A DNA stretch of 10,107 nucleotides from Campylobacter sp. (GCF_020024835.1 NZ_JAHHTD010000042.1:1-10107); one strand, 5' to 3'; positions 1-6,861 are shown, counted from the stretch's first letter. The notes: generated by a model from the letters alone, not told the origin. Numbers and translations are program-made.

Positions 1-176
1 AAGATGATAGTTTTAACAAATCTATGCTTTGGATAAAAGAACATTTAGAATGGCTTCAACTTATAATAGCTCATATTAATGCTCAAAAACAAGGACTAAT
101 TAATAATATAAAAAATTTAGAAAATACTTTGATAGTTAGAGGCTTTGAAAAGTTGGTAGAAAAAATACGCAAATGA
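1..176 (+). CDS. 3' end of an unidentified gene upstream of waaF (partial)
   Basis: An open frame enters from the left edge (codons start at position 3) and runs 57 codons to a TGA at 174-176. The visible C-terminus is rich in Lys, Asn, Ile and Leu, with amphipathic stretches around WIKEHLEWLQLIIAHINAQ, and it ends in EKIRK. I do not recognise the family. Its stop overlaps the waaF start (ATGA, 173-176), which suggests translational coupling and one transcript. Because waaF follows, it may belong to the lipooligosaccharide core locus, for example as the tail of a glycosyltransferase, but that rests on context only. The coding call rests on the open frame, Campylobacter-like composition and the exact 4-base overlap. 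Confidence 0.6.
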   Translation, partial: DDSFNKSMLWIKEHLEWLQLIIAHINAQKQGLINNIKNLENTLIVRGFEKLVEKIRK

Positions 177-1084
177 AAATTTTTATCAATCTTCCTACTT
201 GGCTTGGTGATGCAGTGATGGCAAGTGCTGCTATTTATGCTATAAGAGAAAAATTTAATAATGCTGAATTTGTTTTTTATGGTTCTTTTGTTAGCACAGA
301 GCTTTTTAAACATTTGCCAAATTCTAAAATTATAGTTGAAAATAAAAAGCAAAGATATATGCAAGCTTTAAAATTAAGATATGAATTAGCTTTGTTTGAT
401 TTTGCTTTTTCTTTCCGTTCTGCATTTTCAAGTAAGATTATTTTAAATTTAATTAAAGCTCAAAAAAGATTTTATTTTGATAAAAATGTTTTAAAAGAAG
501 AACATCAAGTATTGAAGTATTTAAATTTTATAGAGAATGCTTTAGCTTTTAAAGCTAGCTCTGAAAAACTTCAACTACCTATAAAGGCAAAAAAAAGTAG
601 AAAAATTTTAGGCATTAATCCTGGAGCACATTTTGGAAGTGCCAAAAGATGGAAAAGCGAATATTTTTATGAAGTTGCAAAAGAATTTGCATTAACGCAT
701 AAGATTATAATCTTTGGTGTGAAAAATGAAGAGTTAATTTGTAAAAATATAGAAAATTTACTTAAAAAAGATGATATAAAAGTAAAAAATTTATGTGGTA
801 AAACTAGTATTTTTACTTTGTGTAAAAATATCTCTATGTTAGATATATTAATTACAAATGATAGCGGTCCTATGCATATAGGTGCTGTTTATGGCATAAA
901 GACGCTAGCTATTTTTGGTCCTACTAAATTTAATCAAACCTCTCCTTGGCAAAAAAATGCAAAGATAATTCATTTAAATTTACCTTGTATGCCTTGTATG
1001 AAGAGAGTTTGTCCTTTAAAACACCACGCTTGTATGGAGGATTTAAAACCTGATATGCTTATAAGAGAATTAAAACAATTCTAA
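173..1084 (+). CDS. waaF: ADP-heptose:LOS heptosyltransferase II
   Basis: Glycosyltransferase family 9 enzyme, expected to add the second L-glycero-D-manno-heptose of the lipooligosaccharide inner core from ADP-heptose on the cytoplasmic face of the inner membrane. The 303 residues start with the family opening MKIFINLPTWLGDAVMAS, with the probable catalytic Asp13. The donor-binding half has NPGAHFGSAKRW (149-160), TNDSGPMHIG (228-237) and FGPT (248-251). A Cys cluster near the C-terminus (C272, C275, C280, C287, with CPLKHH) is typical of WaaF and helps separate it from WaaC. It is somewhat shorter than the roughly 320 and 350 residues I recall for C. jejuni and E. coli WaaF. The start overlaps the upstream stop (ATGA) and has only a weak ribosome binding site, so translation is probably coupled. 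No terminator is visible after it. Confidence 0.93.
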   Translation: MKIFINLPTWLGDAVMASAAIYAIREKFNNAEFVFYGSFVSTELFKHLPNSKIIVENKKQRYMQALKLRYELALFDFAFSFRSAFSSKIILNLIKAQKRFYFDKNVLKEEHQVLKYLNFIENALAFKASSEKLQLPIKAKKSRKILGINPGAHFGSAKRWKSEYFYEVAKEFALTHKIIIFGVKNEELICKNIENLLKKDDIKVKNLCGKTSIFTLCKNISMLDILITNDSGPMHIGAVYGIKTLAIFGPTKFNQTSPWQKNAKIIHLNLPCMPCMKRVCPLKHHACMEDLKPDMLIRELKQF

Positions 1085-1121
1085 TATAAGTAATAATTTC
1101 TATAAAAATACTAAAATACCC

Positions 1122-1150
1122 TTGAAAAAGCTATTTAAATGTGCTAAACT
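1122..1150 (+). promoter_or_regulatory. Probable sigma-70 promoter of hup
   Basis: TTGAAA at 1122-1127 is followed after 17 bp by TAAACT at 1145-1150, preceded by TG one base away (TGC, 1142-1144), an extended -10. Transcription would begin near 1157, giving a leader of about 23 nt to the hup ATG at 1180. Spacing and the extended element match a housekeeping promoter; the -10 hexamer matches 4 of 6. The -10 lies inside the frame that an upstream GTG (1141) would open, which argues against that longer hup start. Confidence 0.5.
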
Positions 1151-1179
1151 TAAAAACTATTTTGAAAAAAGGAGTTTTT

Positions 1180-1482
1180 ATGACTAAAGCAGATTTTATT
1201 TCTCAAGTTGCTCAAACTGCTGGGCTAACTAAAAAAGACGCAACTGCTGCTACAGATGCGGTTATTGCTACTATTACTGATGTATTAACAAAAGGCGATA
1301 GTATCAGTTTTATAGGTTTTGGGACTTTTTCAGTAGTTGAAAGAGCTGCTAGAACAGCAAGAGTTCCAAGCACAGGAAAAACTATCGACGTTCCTGCTAC
1401 TAAAGTTGCTAAATTTAAAGTAGGAAAAAATCTTAAAGATGTAGTTGCTGCTTCAAAAGCTACAAAAAAAGCTAAAAAATAA
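1180..1482 (+). CDS. hup: DNA-binding protein HU
   Basis: Small nucleoid protein of the HU/IHF family that binds and bends DNA without strong sequence preference, acting as a dimer. The 100 residues show the full fold: helical MTKADFISQVAQTAGLTKKDA, then GDSISFIGFGTFS (39-51), the DNA-gripping arm RAARTARVPSTGKTIDVPAT (55-74) with Pro63 in the intercalating-proline position, and KFKVGKNLKDVV (78-89). A lysine/alanine tail (90-100) ends it. The arm reads RVPSTG where many HU proteins have RNPQTG; from memory, this is the C. jejuni HupB form. I start at ATG 1180 because AAGGAG sits at 1169-1174 with 5 nt spacing and the HU N-terminus is exactly MTKADF. A GTG at 1141 in frame would add 13 residues foreign to the family. 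It is monocistronic, with its own promoter and terminator. Confidence 0.95.
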   Translation: MTKADFISQVAQTAGLTKKDATAATDAVIATITDVLTKGDSISFIGFGTFSVVERAARTARVPSTGKTIDVPATKVAKFKVGKNLKDVVAASKATKKAKK

Positions 1483-1488
1483 TTTCAA

Positions 1489-1517
1489 GCAAGAGTTTTA
1501 CTCTTGCATTTTTTTTA
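1489..1517 (+). terminator. Rho-independent terminator of hup
   Basis: A perfect 8-bp stem, GCAAGAGT (1489-1496) with ACTCTTGC (1500-1507), has a 3-nt T loop and is followed by A and eight T (1509-1516). It lies 6 nt after the hup stop and separates hup from dnaB. Confidence 0.9.
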
Positions 1518-1553
1518 TTAATGCATAATCTTAATATTAAATTTCCATTTTAT

Positions 1554-1560
1554 TTATAAT
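1554..1560 (+). promoter_or_regulatory. Candidate dnaB promoter (-10 box)
   Basis: TTATAAT at 1554-1560 contains a perfect TATAAT in the very AT-rich gap between the hup terminator and dnaB. Transcription would start near 1567, giving a leader of about 43 nt. There is no good -35 (TTAATA at 1531-1536 is poor), which is common for Campylobacter sigma-70 promoters. Chance matches are likely in such AT-rich DNA, but dnaB needs a promoter here because a strong terminator lies just upstream. Confidence 0.4.
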
Positions 1561-1609
1561 TATAAAATTATCTTTTAAAATAAGATATTTTATTTATGAT
1601 GGAGTGTAT

Positions 1610-2992
1610 ATGAATCACAATGAACATTTTGATTTGGATCTAGAAAGAGCGATACTTAGTTCGTGTATTTATAGTGAAGATTCTTTTTTTAGTATATCTT
1701 CAGATATTGTGTTTAGTGATTTTTCTCTTAAAGCTCATCAAGATATTTATAAAGCCATTGTAGCTTGTGCTAGTGCTGGAAAGCCTATAGGTGCTAGTTT
1801 TATTAAAAAGCATAAAAATATAAATGAGGAAGTTTTAAATGAAGTCTTAGCTACTACTTCGATAGCTGATGTAAGCAAATATGCTGATGAATTAAAAGAA
1901 AAGTCAATTAGAAGACAACTTTTAAATTTTGCTTATACTATACCTACTAGAGTTAATGAAGATAAAAGTATTTCTCAAATTTCTGATGAAATTGGCAAGG
2001 AAATTTTTAATTTAACTAATAGAATTAATGCTAGTAGTATCAAAGATATGATTATGGTTATATCAGAATTAGTTGAAGAATTTAAAAAACAAAAAGAGGC
2101 TGAAAATAGAGATATTTTAGGACTTGATACAGGTTTTGATGAATTAAATAAAATGACAAAAGGCTTTAAAGCAGGAGATCTCATTATCATTGCAGCTCGT
2201 CCTGGTATGGGCAAAACAACTATTTGTTTAAATTTTATAGAAAAAGCATTAAGGCAAAATAAAGGTGTGGTAATGTTTTCATTAGAAATGCCAGCAACAC
2301 ATATTATGCAAAGATTAATTAGTGCAAAAACTTCTATACCTTTACAAAAAATTTTAATTGCAGATTTAAATGATGATGAATGGAGCAGGGTAAATGACGC
2401 TTGTGAGGAATATTCTAAAAAGAATTTTTATGTTTATGATAATGGGTATGCAAGCATAGCTGATATTCGTTCAATTTTAAGAAAGATTAAGGCTCAAGAT
2501 GAGAGTGTAGAACTTTGTGTGGTTGATTATATAGGGCTTATGATGAGTAATTCAGCATTTAGCGATAGACATTTACAAGTAAGTGAAATTTCAAGAGGAT
2601 TAAAACTTTTAGCAAGAGAATTAAATATGCCAGTGGTAGCACTTTCTCAACTTAATCGTTCATTAGAAAGTAGAGCAAATAAGCGTCCTATGCTTAGTGA
2701 TTTAAGAGAAAGTGGTGCTATAGAGCAAGATGCTGATACTATATTATTTGTATATAGAGATGAAATTTATCAAGAACAAGAGGAAAAAGAAAGAGAAAAT
2801 AAAGCAAAAATAAATGGAAAATCTTATGAGAGAAAATTTATACCAAATCCACTTCAAGAAAAAGCTGAACTTATCGTAGGAAAAAATAGAAATGGTCCAA
2901 TTGGGCACGTAGATTTGTTATTTTTAAAAGAAAAGTCTTGCTTTATAGAGGCTCCAAAGGAAGAATTTGTGGTTACTAATTTTGAGATTTAG
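1610..2992 (+). CDS. dnaB: Replicative DNA helicase DnaB
   Basis: Hexameric 5'-3' helicase that unwinds the fork and works with primase DnaG. The 460 residues match the usual length of about 460. The N-terminal primase-interacting domain (about 1-110) starts with the DLDLERAILSSCIY opening. A linker leads to the RecA-like domain: ILGLDTGFDELNKMTKGF (from about 168), Walker A ARPGMGKTT (196-204, Lys202, Thr203), FSLEMP, Walker B with Asp306 in VVDYIGL, and LSQLNRSLESR (345-355), then RPMLSDLRESGAIEQDAD (359-376) with conserved Arg residues. KNRNGPIG near the C-terminus is also typical. I start at ATG 1610, 5 nt after GGAG at 1601-1604; a GTG at 1604 in frame overlaps that site and would add only two residues. 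The TAG stop overlaps the stop of the convergent tpx. Confidence 0.97.
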   Translation: MNHNEHFDLDLERAILSSCIYSEDSFFSISSDIVFSDFSLKAHQDIYKAIVACASAGKPIGASFIKKHKNINEEVLNEVLATTSIADVSKYADELKEKSIRRQLLNFAYTIPTRVNEDKSISQISDEIGKEIFNLTNRINASSIKDMIMVISELVEEFKKQKEAENRDILGLDTGFDELNKMTKGFKAGDLIIIAARPGMGKTTICLNFIEKALRQNKGVVMFSLEMPATHIMQRLISAKTSIPLQKILIADLNDDEWSRVNDACEEYSKKNFYVYDNGYASIADIRSILRKIKAQDESVELCVVDYIGLMMSNSAFSDRHLQVSEISRGLKLLARELNMPVVALSQLNRSLESRANKRPMLSDLRESGAIEQDADTILFVYRDEIYQEQEEKERENKAKINGKSYERKFIPNPLQEKAELIVGKNRNGPIGHVDLLFLKEKSCFIEAPKEEFVVTNFEI

Positions 2993-3507
2993 CATAAGGG
3001 GTAGCCATATTTTTTATACATAAATAATTCTAAATCATCAAAATTTATTTTGCCCATTATATCTGTTGCAAATTGTTTGTAAATTATTTTTCTATCTTTT
3101 ATGATAAAAGCAGATCTTGTCAAAAGCCCAGCAAAAATACTTTCTCCTATTAAGGTGCCATATTTTAATCCAAATTCCTTATAAGCAAAATCGCTTGCAA
3201 CTATGATATCATCAATCCCTTCTGTTGCACAAAAACGATCCATAGCAAAAGGTAGATCCATACTAATGATAATAACTTCGATATTTTTCATAGAAGCAAG
3301 TCTTTTGTTAGTTTCTTTAGCTTGTTTTGAGCAAATTGGAGTATCTAAGCTTGGTAAGCTCATTAAAATTTGAGTTTTTCCAGGAGGAGCTATTTTTACA
3401 GAAGCTAGATTTTTTGTTTTAAGGATTATTTGAGGAGCGTCATCTCCCACTTTTAACTCATTTCCTGTTAATTGAATATTTTGATTTTTAAATTTTACAA
3501 CAGCCAT
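2989..3507 (-). CDS. tpx: Thiol peroxidase Tpx (atypical 2-Cys peroxiredoxin)
   Basis: Reduces hydrogen peroxide and alkyl hydroperoxides with thioredoxin as the usual electron donor; Tpx is cytoplasmic in Campylobacter and periplasmic-associated in some other bacteria. I see no signal peptide here. The 172 residues carry PSLDTPIC (52-59) with Thr56 and peroxidatic Cys59, and DLPFAMDRFC (84-93) with resolving Cys93, the C61/C95 pair of E. coli Tpx. LLTRSAFIIKDRKIIYKQ in the C-terminal third is the conserved beta-strand region with its Arg. The C-terminus is slightly long (FMYKKYGYPLC) and ends in an extra Cys172. AAGGA at 3514-3518 stands 6 nt from the ATG. It is the last gene of the M23-mgtE-tpx cluster, 12 bp after mgtE, and overlaps the dnaB stop by 4 bp. 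Confidence 0.93.
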   Translation of the reverse strand: MAVVKFKNQNIQLTGNELKVGDDAPQIILKTKNLASVKIAPPGKTQILMSLPSLDTPICSKQAKETNKRLASMKNIEVIIISMDLPFAMDRFCATEGIDDIIVASDFAYKEFGLKYGTLIGESIFAGLLTRSAFIIKDRKIIYKQFATDIMGKINFDDLELFMYKKYGYPLC

Positions 3508-3519
3508 ATTTTTTCCTTA

Positions 3520-4866
3520 TCATAAAAGTATCATTTTTGCTAAAAGCAAAAAACTAAAAAATCCCAACGCGTCAGTAATTGCCGTAATAACCACACTCGA
3601 TCCAACTGCTGGATCTATTTTAAATTTTTTTAATGTTAAAGGCACAAAAGAACCTATAAAACCAGCTAGTGCTAAATTTATAAGCATAGATAAAGCTATT
3701 ACAAGTCCTAGCATAGTTGTTTTAAACCATATAAAAGTTATAATACCCATAACACCAGCGAAAATAAAACCATTTAGCAAAGAAATACCGCTTTCTCTTA
3801 AAATAACTTCTTTTGCGTCTTTAAATTCTACTTCATTTAGTGAAAGTTTTCTTACCGTAACTGCTAAAGCTTGCGATCCTGTGTTGCCTCCCATAGAAGC
3901 AACAATTGGCATTAAAACAGCTAAAGCGACTAATTGCTCAATTTCTCCTGAAAAAAGGCTTATGATATTAGCTGAAATTAATGAAGTAGCAAGATTGATC
4001 ATTAGCCAAAAAGCTCTTGCTTTAGCTGCTTTTAAAGTGCTTTCTTCTTCTTCTCCTTCTTTATCAACCCCAGCTAGATTATAAATTTGCTCTGTTGCGT
4101 TATCTTGAATAAGATCGTGGATATCATCATAAGTGATTCTTCCTAAAAGAATTCCCTCATCATTTACAACAGCTAAAACACTTAAATCATAATCTTCAAC
4201 TATATCAATAGCCATTTGTATATCATCAAGATCTTTTACGCTATAGCTTTTGTATTTATTGCTATCTTTTTTGATAATATCAGCAAAATTTAGTTTAAAA
4301 TCCCAAAGCAAAAGATCACTTAAATTTATAGAATTGCAAAGTTTTCCATTTTGATCGGTAATATATATTTGAAAAATTTGATCTATCTTTTCACTCTTTT
4401 TTAATATCCTATATCTTTTAATAGCTTTTTCTATACTTTCGTCTAAGGAAGCTGTGAAAATTTCAGTTTGCATATAAGCACCAGCAGTATTTTCATCATA
4501 ATTTTTTAAACGTAAAATTTCTTCTTTATCTTCTGAACTTAGACGATTTAATATTGCGATAGTTTTTTGAGGATTTAATTCTTCAAAGCGTTTGATTAAA
4601 TCTGTTGCGTCATCACTTTCTAATTCCCCGACTGCTTGAGCTATTTTTATAATGCTTAGGTATTTTAAGATATCTTCAAGTATGTATTCAGGTGTTATGG
4701 TAGCAACATTTGCTAGAGTAAAGATATCAAGAGAATTTAAGATTTGTAAAAAAAGTTCTTCATTATGTTTTTTAATCGTTTTTAATGCTTCATTGATTTC
4801 ATAAGTGCTTTGAGTGCTAGAAATATTTTTTAAAAGTTCTTGTGCTTTCAAAAAATCACTAGACAT
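3520..4866 (-). CDS. mgtE: MgtE-family magnesium transporter/channel
   Basis: Inner-membrane Mg2+ channel gated by intracellular Mg2+. The 448 residues match the MgtE norm of about 450. The order is canonical: a helical N domain (1 to about 130), two CBS domains (about 132-200 and 201-260, the second containing SVLAVVNDEGILLGRITYDD), a connecting helix with an acidic run GEEEES (271-276), then five predicted membrane helices (284-448). The pore signature GGNTGSQ is at 326-332, and the last helix has TAITDALGFF with Asp432, the position of the pore Asp in Thermus MgtE. The start at 4866 has GGTGGAG at 4874-4880, 7 nt upstream; that site lies inside the end of the M23 gene, so translation is probably coupled. 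Specificity could extend to Co2+ or Ni2+; Mg2+ is inferred from the family. Confidence 0.93.
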   Translation of the reverse strand: MSSDFLKAQELLKNISSTQSTYEINEALKTIKKHNEELFLQILNSLDIFTLANVATITPEYILEDILKYLSIIKIAQAVGELESDDATDLIKRFEELNPQKTIAILNRLSSEDKEEILRLKNYDENTAGAYMQTEIFTASLDESIEKAIKRYRILKKSEKIDQIFQIYITDQNGKLCNSINLSDLLLWDFKLNFADIIKKDSNKYKSYSVKDLDDIQMAIDIVEDYDLSVLAVVNDEGILLGRITYDDIHDLIQDNATEQIYNLAGVDKEGEEEESTLKAAKARAFWLMINLATSLISANIISLFSGEIEQLVALAVLMPIVASMGGNTGSQALAVTVRKLSLNEVEFKDAKEVILRESGISLLNGFIFAGVMGIITFIWFKTTMLGLVIALSMLINLALAGFIGSFVPLTLKKFKIDPAVGSSVVITAITDALGFFSFLLLAKMILL

Positions 4867-4867
4867 A

Positions 4868-6025
4868 TCAAAGCTCCACCGAATTTTCTATATTTTGTTC
4901 TTTTTGTGGATTTTTGAAATCTTCTTTTATATTATTAAAGATATCTTGGTAATTTTTAACTATTTTTAAAAATTCTTCTTTATTTTTTCCACTTAAACTT
5001 GATTTTGGAATTTTTACTATAGTTTCAGGATTAATCGCTTTGTTATTTAAATAAAGTCCAAAATGTAAATGAGGACCAGTGCTCATACCAGTTGATCCCA
5101 CATAAGCTATCACTTGACCTTGCTTGACTTTTTGATTGCGTTTAATTTTTGCAAAACGACTAAGATGAGCATATAAAGTCATATATCCTGAAGTGTGTTT
5201 AATTTGTATCACCTTGCCATAACCGCCCTTAGTGCCAATAAAACTTATAACTCCATCTCCAGCACTTTTTACCGGAGTTCCAGTAGGTGCTGCATAGTCA
5301 ATTCCTAAATGCACTCTATATTTTTTTAAGATAGGATGATACCTTGCTTTTGTAAAACGATCTGAAATTCTAGTATATTGCACAGGTTTAGTTAAAAAAA
5401 ATTTTTCTAATTCTTTCCCTTGGGCATTATAATAAGAATCTTTATACAAAAATATAGAATTTTCTTTATTTCTTATGTTGGCTAAAGCAGCATTTATGCT
5501 AATATCACCAAAAAGCCTTCCTAGGCGTCTTTTTTGCTCATAAATTAAAATAATACTATCGCCTTGTCTTACATTTTTAAAATTTACACTATTTTTAAAA
5601 GCACGCACCATAGCCCGTGCTAAAGTTACGCTTCCACTTTCATCATATACATCTTGATAGGCTGAATTATTTATATTTACTCGCAATATTCTTTTTTCTT
5701 TTATGTAAGAAATGGGGGTAAAACTAAGGACGAATTTATTGTTTTTATTTTTATAAATATGAATTTGTAAATCATCACTAATTGGGATTAAGGCTTGCTC
5801 AAGGTTTCCTTGGTCGTCTTTTAGCATTTGATATTTTACACCACTTGCAATTTCTGCACTTGATTCTTTATCTTCTGTGTCTAGGTTATAGTAAAGATTA
5901 AGTGGGATAGAATGATCTTGCAAGAAATTAAGCAAGGTCTTGCCATCTTCCCACGAAAGCTCTTCTATACTTGAAAATGCAAATAATTTTATTGAAAGAA
6001 ATAAAGATATAAAAAATTTTTTCAT
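4868..6025 (-). CDS. M23 peptidoglycan D,D-peptidase, Csd3/HdpA (Pgp3) type
   Basis: Predicted periplasmic zinc peptidase trimming or opening D-Ala cross-links in peptidoglycan. Relatives with this architecture (H. pylori Csd3/HdpA, its Campylobacter counterpart) shape the helical cell. The 385 residues begin with a signal peptide (MKKFFISLFLSIKLFAFSS, cleavage near 17-19). The N-terminal part (20 to about 210) resembles Csd3, including LYYNLDTEDKESSAEI (44-59) and ALIPISDDLQIHIYK (78-92); in Csd3 this region holds an autoinhibitory Glu, whose counterpart may be among the acids at 51-58. The LytM domain (about 219-335) is complete: HLGID (His239, Asp243), YAH (His287) and GPHLHFG (His319, His321). 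His239, Asp243 and His321 should bind zinc. The start lacks a good ribosome binding site; the nearest AAGG is about 16 nt away. First gene of the cluster with mgtE (1 bp gap) and tpx. Confidence 0.9.
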   Translation of the reverse strand: MKKFFISLFLSIKLFAFSSIEELSWEDGKTLLNFLQDHSIPLNLYYNLDTEDKESSAEIASGVKYQMLKDDQGNLEQALIPISDDLQIHIYKNKNNKFVLSFTPISYIKEKRILRVNINNSAYQDVYDESGSVTLARAMVRAFKNSVNFKNVRQGDSIILIYEQKRRLGRLFGDISINAALANIRNKENSIFLYKDSYYNAQGKELEKFFLTKPVQYTRISDRFTKARYHPILKKYRVHLGIDYAAPTGTPVKSAGDGVISFIGTKGGYGKVIQIKHTSGYMTLYAHLSRFAKIKRNQKVKQGQVIAYVGSTGMSTGPHLHFGLYLNNKAINPETIVKIPKSSLSGKNKEEFLKIVKNYQDIFNNIKEDFKNPQKEQNIENSVEL

Positions 6026-6067
6026 AATTATAAAATAAAACCTTGTTTTTAGATAAAATAAATTTGT

Positions 6068-6073
6068 ATTTTA
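6068..6073 (-). promoter_or_regulatory. Candidate -10 box of the M23-mgtE-tpx promoter
   Basis: On the - strand this reads TAAAAT (5 of 6 to TATAAT), giving a start near 6061 and a leader of about 35 nt. Its -35 region falls inside the inverted repeat at 6079-6104. Other AT-rich hexamers nearby could serve instead, so the exact box is uncertain. Confidence 0.35.
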
Positions 6074-6078
6074 CTTAA

Positions 6079-6104
6079 TTTTCCTTACAATTTTGTAAGG
6101 AAAA
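6079..6104. promoter_or_regulatory. Inverted repeat between divergent genes, candidate operator
   Basis: Two perfect 12-base arms, TTTTCCTTACAA (6079-6090) and TTGTAAGGAAAA (6093-6104), are separated by TT. The repeat sits between the divergent M23 and pgbA-like genes and ends exactly 5 bp from the -10 candidates on both sides (6068-6073 and 6110-6115), so it would cover both -35 regions. No T tract follows it on either strand, so it is unlikely to be a terminator. A dimeric regulator binding here could control both operons; which regulator is unknown. Confidence 0.55.
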
Positions 6105-6109
6105 GACAA

Positions 6110-6115
6110 TATAAT
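6110..6115 (+). promoter_or_regulatory. Probable -10 box of the pgbA-like/glcD/yihY promoter
   Basis: A perfect TATAAT lies 22 bp before the ATG at 6138. Transcription would start near 6122, leaving a leader of about 16 nt that contains the AAAGGAG site. No -35 consensus is found at the expected distance (6087-6092, ACAATT); that position lies in the inverted repeat. Confidence 0.55.
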
Positions 6116-6130
6116 TTGTTTTTATATCCT

Positions 6131-6146
6131 AAAGGAGATGAAATTG
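6131..6146 (+). promoter_or_regulatory. Ribosome binding site abutting the ATG of the pgbA-like gene
   Basis: AAAGGAG at 6131-6137 is directly followed by ATG 6138-6140. A ribosome placed by this site would more naturally start at TTG 6144-6146, 6 nt downstream and in the same frame, removing two residues (Met-Lys) from the signal peptide. Either start gives a working export signal. Confidence 0.5.
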
Positions 6147-6860
6147 ATTAGAATTGTTTTGATGAGTTTTTGTTTTATAGTATTTTCATATGCAAAAAAT
6201 TTTGATTTGATACAAACAAAATTAGAAAAGGTTGAAGATATTTATGGTTATGTTCAAGATGATCCTAAGATTTTAATTCATTCTGGTGGTATTGTTGTTC
6301 ATAGTATTGAAAATCAAGATTGCATTGTTGCACGAGTGAGTGTTATAGAGCGTAAAAATGGTCTAGTGAAATTGCAATTTAAAGTTTTTGATATGCTAGT
6401 TCAAAATGCTATGCCTTTGCCAAATGTTTTACCAGAAGTTGGAGATAAAGTAGTTTTAAATTATCTTTATGATAGAGCTTTAATTATAGCTCCTGATAAA
6501 AAAGTGTATGATTATATTGCACAAAAATTTAGTAATTTGTATTTTTTACATCCTGATTTATTTGGTGCTCATATGATACAAGAATATCGTCAAACTCCTA
6601 AAAGATCAGATTTTAGATCATTTTGTTCAAAAAATGCAGTAGGAATTTTAGTTATTGCTTTAGAAAATAAAGCAGAATTAGTTGATTGTCAAGATTTTGA
6701 AAAATTACAAGAGATAGAAATTCCGCAAGCACAAAGTTTGCAAATTCCATTTTATTCAAGAATTAGCGGATATAAAAGTGATATTTTTAATTTAAATGAT
6801 GAGGCTATAGGCAATTATTATATTTATTATAAAAATTTGATTAGTTTGACTAGAGAATAA
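6138..6860 (+). CDS. Exported protein resembling the PgbA N-terminal domain
   Basis: Predicted secreted or periplasmic protein of 240 residues with a signal peptide (about 1-19, cleavage near SYA|KN). The body, with VGDKVVLNYLYDRALIIAPDKKVYDYI (101-127) and FLHPDLFGAHM (136-146), fits the family named after H. pylori plasminogen-binding protein PgbA, supported by its place between a Csd3-type peptidase and glcD. It is only about half the length I recall for PgbA and ends in Arg-Glu, not in the C-terminal lysine tied to plasminogen binding, so that activity is not predicted; the real role is unknown. Mature cysteines are 62, 163 and 184. Start choice is unsure: AAAGGAG (6131-6137) touches ATG 6138 with no spacer, while TTG 6144 in frame has 6 nt spacing. 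First gene of a likely operon with glcD (1 bp gap). Confidence 0.8.
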   Translation: MKLIRIVLMSFCFIVFSYAKNFDLIQTKLEKVEDIYGYVQDDPKILIHSGGIVVHSIENQDCIVARVSVIERKNGLVKLQFKVFDMLVQNAMPLPNVLPEVGDKVVLNYLYDRALIIAPDKKVYDYIAQKFSNLYFLHPDLFGAHMIQEYRQTPKRSDFRSFCSKNAVGILVIALENKAELVDCQDFEKLQEIEIPQAQSLQIPFYSRISGYKSDIFNLNDEAIGNYYIYYKNLISLTRE

Positions 6861-6861
6861 T

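Noticed and set aside
83..364. 93-codon frame on the - strand
   Set aside because: It lies antisense to waaF and the preceding gene, with composition expected from the complement of AT-rich coding DNA and no recognisable family.
1141..1179. N-terminal 13-residue extension of HU from a GTG
   Set aside because: A perfect ribosome binding site and the canonical MTKADF start lie downstream, and the region overlaps the probable -10 box.
1975..2214. 79-codon frame on the - strand within dnaB
   Set aside because: Antisense shadow of the conserved helicase region, including Walker A; no independent support.
3881..4084. 67-codon frame on the + strand within mgtE
   Set aside because: Antisense to the conserved MgtE pore region; no ribosome binding site or family signal seen.
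5707..5720. Short G run inside the M23 gene as a phase-variable tract
   Set aside because: Only five G in a row; Campylobacter phase-variable tracts are usually eight or more.
6079..6104. Inverted repeat as a transcription terminator
   Set aside because: It lies between divergent gene starts and no T tract follows it on either strand.
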